Origin: Podospora comata
Lineage: Eukaryota > Ascomycota > Sordariomycetes > Sordariales > Podosporaceae
DNA length: 64,000 nucleotides
NCBI GenBank assembly: GCA_017354895.1
Contig: CP071499.1
Location: 868,001 to 932,000 of the forward strand
Reading direction: 5' to 3'
In this document: piece after piece, positions 47,793 through 60,695 of the stretch
Layout: every line of letters starts with the position of its first letter
Position numbering within the stretch: the first letter of the stretch is position 1
Notes under the pieces: model-generated
The model's database searches: none
What the model was told of the DNA's origin: nothing
Seen by the model: only the letters and a program-made list of their open reading frames with translations
Translations under genes and position numbers: made by a program

Positions 47793-50230
47793 GGCTCCGG
47801 AATGTTGGGTGAGACGGCCGGCGTGCGGGGCCGGGAGGCTCTCGATCCGTCAGGTCCGGTTGTGAATTCAGAAAGTGGACAGTCAGATTTCCATAACCGT
47901 TTCATACGCACAGTCCGGAATGGAAGGAGGCCAAAAAAGAAGAAAAAAATCAGACGTCGTCGCGAAAACGTGGTCGAGTGGCGTGTTTCTTTTGAAGATG
48001 AAGGGTACCCTGTCTTGAGATTGTGTTCGCGCGTGAGTGACGTACGCTGGGTTCCTGGTCGTGATGCGTTCAGGGAGTATACTGGGAAAAATGATTCAGC
48101 TCAGCAAGGCGGGTGATCAGGCGGGCGAAGGCGATGGAGCCTGTGTCGGTGCGATAAAAATTAAATGTCAAAGTTGCAAAAAGAGTGCGTTGAAGAGAAT
48201 CGAAGAAGAAACGACTGGCTAAGGTTGGATTCAAAAGAGGGTGGGTGGTGGTAGGTAGAATATTCAGGCCGGAAGCTTAGAGCATTGTGAAGTGGTGGTG
48301 GGATGGCGAGACAGCGGCGTCTGGTCAGAAAAGCTTGAAGCACCGGGATCCAATAGGTGCAATGCTATCCCGAAGAGTTGAAGGCGGGAGTATGCGACCC
48401 AAAAGAAGGACGGCCGGACAAGGCGGCTACGGCTACGGCTGCTCGCTCTCCTCCACGCGACACAAGAGGTCGCCACGGGCCGTGGGGGTGGGTGGTGAGA
48501 GGTTCGTGGGTGAGAGGGAAAAAAGGATGGAACGGGAGTTGGCCGGAATGGAGGGTACCCCCAAGATGAGAGAGAGAGTGTGTGTTGCGGAGTCGCGGAG
48601 GTGGATGGTGGTCGCAATTAGAGATTGGATGATACGGAGTACTGAGGAGACGAAAAAAAAGCTCAGTATGCCGCCGATTGGTTCGCTGGCCAGCGTCTGT
48701 TTTGCTATGCAGCATTCAGGAGCTGCCATCTCAACGAACAGCGGACGAGAACCAGAAATGCCCAAGACAGTGGGCGACACCGCTTGACCGCTGGAAAGTT
48801 TCCAGAACAAGGCTGAGAGTTTAATTTCGCGTACCCACTCTCTGCAGCGCTGTGATAGGTGAAAGCCATCGCTACCGGTCGCTAATTGTCCCAATTTGAC
48901 CTAGCCAGCGTCCGTCCGGCCTGGGGTTTCTTCCATTCTGGGGTCAACGGGGCTGTGTCACGCAACATCGAGGCTAGCGTTTCGACGTCTTGATCTTCAA
49001 CCTCGCCAAAACGAGCTTCGTTGAAACTTTGGCTTGGTCGGGAGGAACGATGATGCCCTCCCACCGACACTTCTGGGCCGGTGATGTTGCAACCAAGCTC
49101 GGGGCAGCCGGCGAGTGGTGCCAACTCTCCGCTCTGTCCTCTGCAGCCATGTCCCCTGCATCATACCTCACCTGTTGTCATCAAAACATCAACAAGATGA
49201 TGGCCGTCGATGGTGTTTGATAGTTGACACAATGGCTGCACCTGTGCCCAAGAACATTCGCTGCAATTGCTCTGTGGCGCCGGCGAGTGCCACGGCAACA
49301 CAGGCCAAATCCCTTCACTGACACCTGCAACACTGCAGCATCTGCAGTTTGTCACATTGCCTACTGCAGGCAGAATGGAGCCTGGGATACGTGTTCGACG
49401 GTGGTGAGCGACTGTGGGAAGCCCAGATGCAATCGAGATGCGGCTGTCGGGCTCGGCAGGGGACGCGCCTACTACTTGTGGATGTGTTAATTAAACTGTT
49501 ATGCAAAACAGACGAGCGCGTACCTGATTCGCGTCTAGTTCGCGTTCAATTTGTGCATTTATGCCGACTACGGCCTTTCATAAAGCTTTACAATGAGCAG
49601 CTCAATGCTTCAGAAGTTACAAACAAAAAAAGATAGAAAGTGATGTGAAAGAACTGTCAGACTTACCATGCACAATCTAAGCATTGTTCCGAGGACACAA
49701 TTAAAGCTAATGCAATAACATGTCGGCTTAAACAAAAGGAATGCAACGTAGAAAAAGGCAGCTTAACGAAATTCCGGTAGTCCCGCAACTGTGTCAAGCT
49801 TTGAGTATAGCACAACTCCAACCAACAACAAACTCCCTGCCTTCCTGGTCCTGGGAGGAAGTATCGTGGGCAAATCCCAGATGCAACGTCGAATAAAGAC
49901 CTCTAAAAATAAGAAGAAGGCGGTTGTTGATCGATCGGGACACACACGGAACCCACCACACCCACGCGACGATTCGGTGGAGCAAAAAACGCGAGCATCT
50001 TCCTTCCCGTCCGTCTGGGAAAGTTTGACAGAAACCCAAGAGTTTGCTTGGCGATTGATGATTCTTGAAACGGGACCCGATTCGGCAGCCCATCGTCTCA
50101 CAAGCATTGATCAACAGCCGCAGCCGCGCGCTTTCCCCTGACGAGCGTCTAAGCAGGAGGCGCACTCTCACAGCCTGACGTTACTACTCAAACAGTCAGC
50201 AGGCCAGGCTTGTATGATCACAAAATCAAG
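47793..50230. other. Divergent gap, 2.4 kb
   Basis: Between the serine-rich protein gene and RCE1. It should hold both promoters and leaders. Several ORFs of 60-166 codons occur on both strands without family features. No repeat or RNA gene seen. Confidence 0.55.
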
Positions 50231-51300
50231 ATGCCAGCTCTTGGAGAAATGCTCAAAAAGTTCAACCCCTGGCACAAGGGTACTTACCACCCCCCCCCAA
50301 CCCATCTCACGTCACACAAGATATCTGACACCGTCTCACAGAGGAAGAGCCCCTACCACCACCCTTCACAGCTTCGACAGCCTACCTGCTGTTGGCCCTC
50401 TACGCCCTCATCTACTTCATCCCCTTCTACCTCTCCCCCACCACCCGGCCATCGCCCACCCTCTCCCGCGATGCCCCCTCGGTGATCCGAGCCCGGATCC
50501 GTTCCGTCTCCCTGTCCTGTGCCATCTGCACACTCACTACCTCCCTAATCCTCTCCCGCTATGCCTCCCTCTCACCATCAGCAATCTTCCATCTCCTAGG
50601 AGTCTACCCACTAGCCCTGATCCCAGCAGTCAAAATCCTCTTTTTGACCGCCCTCCTCTTCCTGGGCCCCTTGTACAGCTACTTCATAGTCGAAAAAGGC
50701 TACAAACAATGGTCCACCCTCCTCCCACTGCGAGAAACCCTAACAGAATGGACCGACTACCGTAATTACATCGCTGTACGTCTACCCCCCATTCTCCCAC
50801 CCCCTAAATATTAACAAAAGTTCCAGGGCCCAATAACAGAAGAAATCCTCTTCCGCTCCTCCTCCCTCCCCCTCCTCCTCCTCTCCCAGGCCCCCCTATC
50901 CAGCACCCTCTTCCTCTCCCCCCTCATCTTCGGCCTCTCCCACATCCACCACTTTTACGAATTCCGCCTCACCCACCCCGCCACCCCCATCTCTGCTTCC
51001 CTTTTGCGGTCCGTATTCCAATTAGGGTACACCACCCTCTTCGGCTCCTACGCCAACTTCCTCTACCTCCGCACCGGCAGCCTCCTCGGCGTCTGCGCCG
51101 TCCACGCCTTCTGCAACTGCATGGGCCTCCCCCAGGTCTGGGGACGGGTCACAGACGAGAACGGGGACAAGAAGATCAACCGGCTCTGGACGGTGGGGTA
51201 CTATGTCTTGCTGGTGGCGGGGGCGTGGTCGTGGTACAGGAATCTGTGGGGGTTGAGCGAGAGTGTTGAGACGGGGTTGGTTGGGGTTGATCAGTGGTGA
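50231..51300 (+). CDS. RCE1: CAAX prenyl protease 2 (RCE1)
   Basis: Three exons, 50231-50279, 50342-50775 and 50827-51300, give 318 aa. The start MPALGEMLKKFNPWHK joins in frame to EEEPLPPPFT and the first membrane segment (AYLLLALYALIYFIPFYLS). The catalytic motifs are visible: GPITEEILFRSS (the EExxxR glutamates), LIFGLSHIHHFYE (His) and VHAFCNCMGLP (His and Asn). Rce1 is an ER membrane endopeptidase that removes the last three residues of farnesylated or geranylgeranylated CaaX proteins such as Ras and Rho, before carboxyl methylation. The coding strand is strikingly pyrimidine-rich. Length is typical. Confidence 0.94.
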
Positions 51301-52169
51301 TATGTTTTAAAAAAGAGAACCAAAAAAAGCATGTTGGGGTTCGGTTCGGGGTTGGGTGGATGATGGCTGTTGGAAATCATGTTGTTGGTCAGGTGTTAAG
51401 TAGGTGGTGGAGGATTTATATCAATTTAATAGCATCAGATATGTAACCAAATTCACTGTTGAACACATTCAAGGACGTTTTACATGATCAATATCGCATT
51501 ACACCACTCCCCGTCGTCCCCACCCCGCCTATTCTTGACATACATTATATAACTCATACCCATTCCAAACCCGCCTCGCCCCTCATCATCCCTCACGTCC
51601 AACCGAACACAAGAGCCCCAGCTCCCAGTCAGCCACGGTCTCATCATGCATCTTTGTTTGCTTGCGTCTGCCTGTGTCAACTTTCACAGCCCGCCCTCCA
51701 AAATAATACGCCCAGTCATGCAACGCATACGCGCGTTCGTACTTGCAAGTGAGAAAGATAGAGAGAGAGAGAGAGGGAGAGAGAGAGAGAAGAGAGAGAA
51801 CATGATGTTATGCAGGTTGTACGCCGTTTACAAAAACCAAAAACCTTGTCCGTCCCCCCGCCCTGCCTGCCTGCCCGCCCGCCTTGCCTTTGCCAAAACA
51901 CACTTTCTATGCTTGTTTTTGAAATGAAAAGGAAAATAGATCATCCACTAAAATGGCTAAAGGCTAAAAAAGGGGGTCCCGAGAACGCGAAAACGTCATG
52001 TACAGGAAAGAAAAGAAAAACAAAAAGTCTCGATTCTTACGCCTTCCGCCGAGATCAGGACCAGGAGGGAGGTTCGGGTCGGATGGCGAAAGAATCATGC
52101 TTTGGAAGGGGGCGCCGCCAGAGGTGCGCTGTGAATACTCGAGTTAGCCCTTTGTTGACTCATGAGTGC
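51301..52169. other. Convergent 3' flanks, 869 bp
   Basis: Between RCE1 and VRG4. It contains a GA microsatellite near 51757-51802. No gene seen. Confidence 0.6.
51757..51802. repeat. GA dinucleotide microsatellite
   Basis: A nearly pure AG/GA run with a few interruptions, in the RCE1/VRG4 convergent spacer. Confidence 0.85.
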
Positions 52170-53528
52170 TCATGAGTTGGCAGCGTCCCTGTTGCTCTTG
52201 GCGCTGGCGCTCATGTTGGTGGTAGGAAGGGACAGAGCCTCCTGAGCCTTTTGGCGAACCTTGGCCCAGGCAAAGACAAGCCCACTGACGAAACCCAGGA
52301 AGATGGCAGTAACACTGCCGAAGGTGACGGGAGCATCGAAGAAAATGAGACCGCTGACGGCGATAGGGAGCTTGTTGAGGGCGCCGACCATGGAGTAGGT
52401 TGTCGAGGAGGTGATACGAATGCACCAGGACGAGCAGTACGAGATGAAGATGGCGGCCAAACCGGAGTACACCATTCCAATCATGAGCTTGTTCTTGGTC
52501 TCCTCGGGGAAGTTGCGGGCAAGGTTCTCAGACGACCAATCCTCAAACAGCAGGGAGAAGACAACCAAGACGGGGATGGTAAGGAGGTTGTTGTAGAACA
52601 TGGCTATTGGGCGTCAGTCTACTGTACTTTGATCGTCGTAGTCTCGCCAGAAACTTACTGTCATAATCCTTGAAGTTCATCTTCTTGATGACCTTGCGCA
52701 TGCCAAGCACATACGCAGAAGTGCAGATGACGTTGATACCCATCCACGCGTAACCGGCGTTCAGGGTCGACAGAGCATCCTGCTTGTCGGGGGAGATTCC
52801 CACACCATCAATGGCAGCCTGGATATCAGCCCAAGCAGCAACGACGGAACTGAGGACCATCAAGCCGAAAGACAACAGGGTGATAGGGGTGACGCTGCCA
52901 CCGAACCAAAGAACCTCTCCATAGGCGATCACAATGATGGTCAAGTTCTTGAAGATGGTGTAGACGGGGACGGAGAGGAACTGGAGGGCCTTGGCACCGG
53001 TATAGATCATGCCGACGAGGAGGAGAGAAATAGGGAACCCTGAAATTGTACGTCAGCCAAGAGTTCGAATATCTGAAACAACAAAAAAAAAAGCAACATA
53101 CATCTCTTCGCCTTTGTCGAGTCGAAAGGAGCGAGGTTCTTGAGAATACCGGTTTGCTTGAAAGCCATGATCGCTAATGTGCAGACGGCAGACTAGATCG
53201 CCATGTCAGCTTCCAACTGTTCATCCCATCCCTTGGAACACCGTCACCGCCACGAGAGAGAGTTGCACACCTGAATAGCAAGATAGAAAAAGTTCAGGTT
53301 CCATTCTGAGCCAGACACAACGTATTTGTTCACGACTGTCATGCTGATAGACGCCAGGCAGTATGCGAGAATGGAGGCGCCGGGGCTGTGATCCAACTTG
53401 TCGAGCAGGCCAGGCTCCTGGCGCACACGGAGGGTGGCAGGCGAGGCCCGGCCGAGGAAGGGATCCTTCTCCCCTCCAAAGTCATCGCCGCCCCTCATCT
53501 CGATATCTTCGTTCTTTTTATTTGACAT
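52170..53528 (-). CDS. VRG4: GDP-mannose transporter VRG4
   Basis: Four exons, the first 53528-53271, with introns near 53194-53270, 53041-53100 and 52602-52657; about 390 aa. The acidic N-tail ([16 protein letters not shown]) precedes about ten membrane segments of the DMT/TPT fold. The two family motifs are visible: [12 protein letters not shown] and [12 protein letters not shown], where GALNK contacts GDP-mannose. The protein exchanges cytosolic GDP-mannose for luminal GMP at the Golgi and feeds N- and O-mannosylation and cell-wall mannan. The start is the first ATG and matches fungal GMT N-termini. Divergent from nothing nearby: the SDR gene is on the same strand upstream. Confidence 0.95.
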
Positions 53529-54239
53529 TCTGGCGGTTGTAGGAAGTGGTTTTTCGTAGGATCGTCGCCGTCGAGATAGCGAGTGGTTGTGTTTCCGCGA
53601 CGGAACGCCAGGGAACGAAGGGTATCAACGGGCGCCGGCTCAATTAGGGACCAAGCGAATGGCTGAAGGGCGCTGAAGTGAGAAGGCGTTCACCACTCTC
53701 CCAGCGTTCTGGTGGTGGTCTGTCTCGTCGCCGTGGGGGTCGTCGGGCAGAGGGCGGTATGGCGGGATGGCTATTTCGGACGCGTGGAAGGAGAGAAAAC
53801 ACAAATGCTGTTAAATTAGCAACGAATCAACCTCTCTGCCCCTGTCGAGCGGTCGCGGCTCTCCTTTGTTGGTTTCTTGGCGAATGGTTTGGTGTGGGAC
53901 TGTGGGGCACAAGAGAAGTGGAAATCCAATGTTTCAGAGCCAGCCTAACCGATAGCTGCATAACTTCATCCGTCATTCCAGCAGTGCCAGCCATATGCAG
54001 CTATACAGTAAGTATACAATCACGAGGCATCTGATGAAGACAGAATTACGCACGCCACTTGGAGTGTGGATGAACGTTATTTCCAGCCTCCCTGATCTTT
54101 GGGAAGACTCGGTTGGGACCAACCCTGGAAGTGCTAGACTAGTTCCACGGCCATTCATCTGAAGAGCTCCGAGGGTCAAGTTAAGCTTCTGAGTCCATGC
54201 CAGACCCGAGTCCAAGTCAATAATACATATATGTCAGCC
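53529..54239. other. Intergenic, 711 bp
   Basis: VRG4 promoter and 3' flank of the SDR gene. Nothing further seen. Confidence 0.6.
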
Positions 54240-55465
54240 TCAGTTCTCCCCCCCATCCGGACTCGTCCCCTCAACAACAATATTCCCCCCCTCCCCCTCC
54301 CCCGCCTGTCCATCCCCATCCTCCCCTCCCTCCCCTCCCTTCCCCCCATCCTCCCCCTCCGACGGCGCCACCGGAAAGTTCAAATGCTTCCAATCCTCCA
54401 ACTCCTCCGTCACACTCCTCAACCTATCCCTAATACTCTCAATCGCATAACTCCCCAACAGCAACCTCAACGGCGGATAAGAACAATGCCCCAACTGCCA
54501 CACCAGCTCCGCACACTTCACCGCGCTCGTCGGCTGCCTATCCCCCAACCACTGCACCATCCTCTTCGCATGCAACGCCGGGCTCGTCGCATGACTATAC
54601 GCCTCACTCGCCGGCTTGATCAAAAAGTGCCCCCAAGTCGGCAGACTGTTTGTAATCTCGGCCGGCTCGTCCCTCCTCACCAGCCCCGGCTCCACCAGCG
54701 TGGCCTTGATCCCGAAGCTGTCAACCTCGTACAGCATCGCCTCTATCAGCCCCTCCACCGCATACTTTGTCGCGCAGTACGGTCCTAACCCAGGCACACC
54801 CAGCGCGCCGGAGGTGGAGCTGAAAATCAGATACCGGCCCCCGTTTTGCTGCCGAAAATACGGCAGTGACGCCTGCAGGATGTGCAAAGTACCCATGAAA
54901 TTCGTCTCGAACTGGTTGCGCACTTCATATTCATCCTGGTCTTCGCACGCGCCGATGACGCCGTAGCCGGAGCAGTTGGCTATGCAGTCAATCCTCCCGA
55001 AGCGATCAAGCGTTTTCTCCATCACTTTCGACACGGAAGCATAGTCACGCACGTCGCAAAGAGTGCCGAGGCAGGAGTCGGAATTGAGAGTAGCGATCTG
55101 GGCCGGGGTCGTCTCAAAGACGCGGCCGACGGTGGTGACGAGGTCCGAGTGGGAGAGGGTGGACTTGACGAGGGAGCGACCCATGTGGCCTGTTCCGCCG
55201 AAGACCTTTGGGGGCAATCTGTCAGTCTTGATGTACTGTGGAAGGAAATGATAGGAAGGGAACATGCAATCCAAACAAGCTGTTTAGCAGGCGGCTGCCC
55301 AGGCTGGGGCGGCTCGCAGCTGGCTGGGAGCTGGAGCTTGGGTTTGTTGCCCCCTTCTCCTCTTCCTCCTCCATCTCGGCCTGCGGGTGTAGCTGTTGTT
55401 GGGGCTTCAGAGCCAGCGATGGAGCCCCCTCCTGCTGTTGTGTCGGCATTGCTGCGGATATCCAT
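54240..55465 (-). CDS. Short-chain dehydrogenase/reductase
   Basis: Two exons. Exon 1 (55465-55268) encodes a Gly/Pro-rich tail and KQLVWI; exon 2 (55205-54240) starts VFGGTGHMGRSL, the nucleotide-binding glycine motif. Further SDR marks: DVRDYAS, ANCSGYG (the NxxG position), SSTSGALG (catalytic Ser) and YCATKYAVEG (YxxxK). After the Rossmann domain comes VEPGLVRRDE and a long C-terminus ending in an acidic Gly-rich tail (EGEDGGKGGEGGEDGDG). The fold binds NAD(P) and oxidises or reduces a carbonyl or hydroxyl; the substrate cannot be told. The intron appears to use a GC donor (GCATGT) with an AAAG acceptor; a GT donor nine bases earlier would also keep frame but fits the family less well. Confidence 0.8.
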
Positions 55466-56675
55466 CTTTGCTTCTTGCCCAATAATCCTTCACTACCCTC
55501 AAGCGGTGTGTGATGTCAGGTTTGTTATGCCCCAAAGTGCCCGTGAAATAGTCCGTGATTGAGGGTATGAGCGTTCCTCCCACTCAAACTCGACAAAATC
55601 TCAAAAAAGGGGGGGGCCAGCAATGCCAACCAATCATGAAAATATCACATATGCCTGCCTGCCCCAGCCAAGCAAAAACCTCAAGTCATTTCTCTGTTTA
55701 AATCTTCAGCAGAAACCTTTTGAGTCAAAAGAAAACACACACTCAACATCCTAAACTCATAACCCGTCACGGCTGATGTCGTTGCTCTTGGACGACGTCG
55801 AAAAGTCTTGGCAAGTGGCACTTGCTCAAAGAGCGAAACCCGAACCCTTCAAACCTCAACTGCCGAGGAGCCAATCACGTGATACCTCCGGATCAAAAAC
55901 CCCCCTGAAGCCCCTGAGTTGGAGTGGAGTGCATCTTCCATCATCACCAAAACCCAGGGTCAAACAAAGTCCAGAATTATCAGAAAACTGGGGTTCTGCC
56001 TCTTTCATTACTATCTACCTCACACGTACTCATTTCTTGTGTGTGTGTGTGTATCTGTGTGCAAAAACAGGCCATCATCCATGGCCAGCTAGAACCCTTT
56101 GACTGCATCCAGCTTCGGGTCGTAGGTAGGTATGTTCAATCCCAAACAACAAAAACATCCCAAGCTAGTCCCCAAAAACCAAAAAAAACCCAACTCGCCA
56201 TCCAAAACATTATTTGCTCACTTGTTGCTTTTGTTCTTCTTGCTGTTGTTTCCCACCCAGTTCATAAATACATCCCAACAAAAATAAGCAAACTGCAAAA
56301 CTGACTGGTAAAAACCACCCGCCAAACCCCCCCAAAAAAAACTCAATGCTATTTTGTACCGCCCCGTTGCCCATTCATTGTTTTTCTAAACCAGACCAGA
56401 AGATGCTGCGTCCCAGAAACAAAAAAAGCGTAAACACCATACTCGTAAACATGCTTCGCTTGACGCCCTGAGAGTCTCCCTCCTATTTTCAGACGACGAC
56501 CTTCCTTTTTTTTTCGAAGCAGAAAAAACCGTCCCAATGTTGATGACAAGGGGAAAAAATTGAATACATACGCCTCCCGCACTCGACTTGATACAGGAAA
56601 ACAGAGAAACTATTACAAGAGTTAAGAGGCGCATACCGGATGTCGCATGTTGTGCTGAAATGAAGCAACATCAGT
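55466..56675. other. Intergenic, 1.2 kb
   Basis: SDR promoter and 3' flank of the next minus-strand gene. Contains a short GT run near 56039-56052. No gene seen. Confidence 0.6.
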
Positions 56676-58117
56676 TCAAATATGTGACTGATAGATGAGT
56701 TGGCAATGGCCCCCGGGATGATATTGCCGGTCCAGCGCTGGCTGGACCACTTCACGCGCCATCTTGTAAAGGTTGACCCCTTCAGCAACTCTGATGGGGC
56801 GACATGCGTACTCTAATGTTGGCTGAACAGCTGGGGATTTTGGCAGTATCTTGTACAGATGACTGCCTTCGGCAACCTTGAATCGATTTTCGATGGGTTC
56901 ACAGCTGTCGATCCACGCGTCTGGGCGAGGGCCATATTGTTGGAGCCACCGCCATCTTTGTTCGTCTCTTTTCGAGGCTGCCATCACATGTCAGTATGCA
57001 ATTCGTTTGCAATCGGTATAATGACAAAGCAAACCAACTTACCAAGTTCCTGAGCGGCGTCAAGGTAATTTTTCGGAAGCCAGTCGTACCGGTGTTCAAC
57101 CAACTCCTCCGGCGATCTCTCAAGGAGGAGTCTCGGACGGCCATACGTCCGCACTTTGCTTTCTTCGAGTCGGTGAGGAACGCCCTTGTACACTACGTAC
57201 TCGGCGTAATCCTCATTGAGGACCAAGTCACTGTTCTTAGGGTCCGCCCCTGCGGGGTTGGTTGTCAAGAATGGTGGCGAGTCCAAGACGAGTAGCTTCT
57301 CATCGGTGTTGTTCATGAGCGGAACCAGGAGATTCTGACGATAAAAAATGCATTGGACCCCGGTGATTTTGCGATTATCCTGCGGGTCCGCAGCTGGCCA
57401 TTGGTGGATGTAGGCACGTTCGATGTCCTTCCACGCCTTCGTGAGATCTTCTCTGTGATAGATAATAAAGTCTTGTTGTTCAGTCGTGTACTTCTGGTTG
57501 CTGCGCTTCCCCTTTTTGGCCTCGCCTGCAGTAGCAGGCGAGGACTCGACTGCGTCAGTGCCTCTTACACGTTTTGTAGAGTATGGCTCGGTTCTGGAGC
57601 TGTTTCTGCGCCCCGACCTGATGGGAAACTCGGGGGTTGACCGCCCGGAACTGGGAGTCATGGTTGTCGACCCGCCATCTGATGAGCCGCAGCGTGAGAG
57701 CGGTGGAGAGTACTGGCCAGACATCCAGGATCTCTCTACTGAGCTTGAGCGAGAGGTAGACCCATTCCAGGAAACCGCCGAGAAAAATGAGCCCGATGGA
57801 GAGGGTGGAGCTGTGAAAGGGCCCCCGGGGTATCGAGAGCTGGGAGCTGGCACACTGGCCATGAGAGACCGGATTGACGGAATTTGTTGATCTGACGGTG
57901 CACGTGTCTGGGCCGTGATATGGTCCAGGGGCAGTGATGGACGAACTCTGAGGGCTATATCCATCCTGGACATTGTCGTTTGGGGAGTTGAAGGAGGTGT
58001 GAGGCTCAATGCCAAATTCGGAGGACTAGGTAATTTACCGTTACCTAGGGTGCTGGAAGGCGTGGCCGGTGGTGTGAAATCCAGCTCAGAAATGCTGGGG
58101 ATTCTGATGATAGCCAT
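56676..58117 (-). CDS. Conserved fungal protein, possible Myb/SANT-like domain
   Basis: Two exons, 58117-57043 and 56977-56676, give 458 aa. I do not recognise the family with certainty. Residues 1-190 are disordered, rich in Ser and Pro, starting MAIIRIPSISELDFTPP. A basic stretch, AKKGKRSNQKYTTEQQDFI, leads into YHREDLTKAWKDIERAYIHQ and KITGVQCIFYRQNLLVP, which resembles a short SANT/Myb-like helical domain. It continues with YGRPRLLLERSPEELVEHRY. Exon 2 has WRWLQQYGPRPDAW and two copies of one motif: VAEGSHLYKI...VQPTLEY and VAEGVNLYKM...VQPALDR. No signal or membrane segment. A nuclear role is inferred only from the basic helical region. Confidence 0.65.
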
Positions 58118-60695
58118 GGTGAGAGCCTTCTTGTGTTGTGATGGAAAAGGGTGGTGGTGAATGGGTGAAGTGATGAGAGGATGCTTGTAGAACTAAATAG
58201 AGGATCGTGGGATATGCCACTCTGTGAGGAAGCAGTGGAGGGTGGTATTGAAGACGAACCACGAGGGTGATCTGAGACCAAGAGTCCATGATGGGGATCG
58301 TCGAGGGTATTCATACTGCAGACAAACTGGCAGCTGTGGGGACGGAACCGATAGGACCCTGGGTGGGAGAGCGCAGCAGGGGAGGGGGGTGCGCCAACCA
58401 AGCGCGAAGGGGGTGTAGCATCTAGGGGTACGGTAGATGTGTGCCGACTGCATGGAGGGCGAGACCTCCTTCGAGTCTGCCAAGCCATGGTATCTGGAGT
58501 CTAGTCTTTTTGGTGCGCTATCACACTGCCACCACCAGCCTTGCAGCGGGTGCTGTTTTCACGCAAGTTGAAGACGCCATGTTCCCCCAGATGGGCCCCG
58601 GACGATCTCACCACGGGCCTTGCTGTCAAAAATCTCTCCGAGCTCTGGCAAGCCACGATCTTGCCGGCGGCTGGTGGCGGCAAGTCCTCAACGTCCGACA
58701 GGAAAAGCTCCCAGTGACTGAGTGATGTGCGTGGCATGGGGAAAGCGATCGCTCCTGTCTGTCTAGGTCATTCATCTTCTCGTATCAGGGCTGCCTCGGA
58801 GGCAGCACTAGCCTAAAGACCTAACGGTCGGCAGCTTTTGCCCCGTCCAGGAACAAAGCGGTGATTTTGGGCTAGCAGAGAGAGTCCATGATGTCGAAGA
58901 CGGAACAGCGAGCAGTGAGGCAGTGAAACTGGGGATGATATCAACCTGTGGAAATCTTGTTTTGGGCAAGTCTACCTCCGGGCCAGAGCGAGCGACTGCC
59001 CTGCCAGACATAGCTACTGACAGTTCCGGCTGTCAACTGTTGACCATGCCCGAAAAGGTCTCTATGACCGTTGCCCCTTCCTCTTTTTGGTAGTAGCCGC
59101 AGTTTGGGCCGCGATGTCTGCATGTACGACAGCGCTTCCTGCATCCGCGGTTCTCAACTTTGAAGCCACTTGCCCGCTCGCCCGCTCGCCCACTTGGCAG
59201 GCAGGTGCCGGAGCCGCTGTGCTGCGCCTGGAGCCGTCGTTTCGTTCCCTTGGGACGATTCCAGGTTCGACCGACGGCTTCAGATTCGAATTGGCTTCGT
59301 CATCAGCACTGCCCGGCTCGTGTCATCTGCTCTCCTCCCAGTTCAGCGTTTCGAATCATCTCAGCAGGCTGCGCTTTATCAGCACTCCCACCCACGTCAG
59401 ACTCCGAGATGGGGAGTAGGGAAGGTAGGCTAAGTAAGGTAGCAACTCATACGTCGTATCTTCAAGCCTGCTGCCTTCATCTGCATCTGACAGTCATTGG
59501 GCGAGGCGGCTATCCGTCGGCTCTCAAGTCGTATGAAACATGGCACGCCTATGATTGGCCAGAGAGAGAACAAGTCAAGTATGCAGACAATATCTGATTG
59601 GGCCATTGCCAGAGCAGCCATCTGCCAGAGATCGAGACTCGAGACAGCCTTGCTGCAAGACACTCAACATCTTGCATCGGTTAGCTGCTTCCAAGACGTG
59701 CGAATACCGTCGCCCTTGCACATTGTCCCATGTAAAGTAAACGAGGCAGGAAAGGAACAAGTCACCTCCCAATGCAGCTCTCTGGACATCCTAACCTCAG
59801 CTGAATGCCTTTTTCGACTTTTCGGTCTTTTGATGGCCAACTTTTCCGCTCGCTTTGATCTTTGGACCCACATACCGCCCAAGATTCTATCATATATCAC
59901 TTTTCCCCATCCCGTGCCGCCATCGCCAACACAGCATCTTTTTGCGCAGAGATTGGACTGTCGTTCATTTCCCTCTCCGCTCTCTCGCAGATCGGAAGCG
60001 GCATTTGTGATTGGCGAGCAGTGACTAGGAACTGATGCCGCACCTGTTGGCGTCTTGGGGGGCCACAAGGGCCGCACCGGTACTCGACCCGGAAGCTGGA
60101 TCGATAGGGCTCACGTTCTCTCTCTCTCACTTGTCCTGCTGGCTTGCCCCTCTGCCTCTACCTGATTCAGGAACGAGCGTCTAGAAGGTAGATACTCGAA
60201 ACAATGACCATTCTGTTCTGAGGCCTGTCTCACATCAACAAACCAAGCTGCCCACTGTCTCCAAGCGGGGTATTTTATGACGAGGAAAATGACCTCTCAC
60301 TCTGCTCCTCGGCCAGCCCAACACGCCAAGCCGAGTTGCAAACGCCACCATTGACGTAACTCGATGGCCCTGCAGACGGATAGATCTGGTGCTCCCCAGA
60401 GGGGGGCTTGAACTAGGGATGGTAACACCGCAGCTGTCACATTTTGGTTTCCTGGTACGCATATCATCATAGTGATCATAGTGTTGACGATAGCACACTC
60501 CTCGCAAAAGGAAATACGAACATGAGGACATGGTGTTGTTCAATTGTTTGTTGTTGTCTCATACTGGGAGAAAAGGGAGGAGATTCTCGTCTGTGCGCTG
60601 AAAATCACTGCCTCCATGGAGGGAGGAAACAGTCAGCCAGTATGGACAGGATATGAAGCTGACTTCGCACAGTACCAGGAGCAAAGCAACGAGTA
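58118..60695. other. Intergenic, 2.6 kb
   Basis: Upstream region of the conserved fungal protein and 3' flank of the PGAM-like gene. ORFs of 60-175 codons on both strands lack family features and overlap each other in different frames. No tRNA was convincing. Confidence 0.55.

Noticed and set aside
60370-60430. tRNA-like segment (TTCAA-containing loop near CCCC/GGGG)
   Set aside because: On the minus strand TTCAAGC resembles a T-loop, but the flanking stem does not pair and no matching D-arm or acceptor stem is present.
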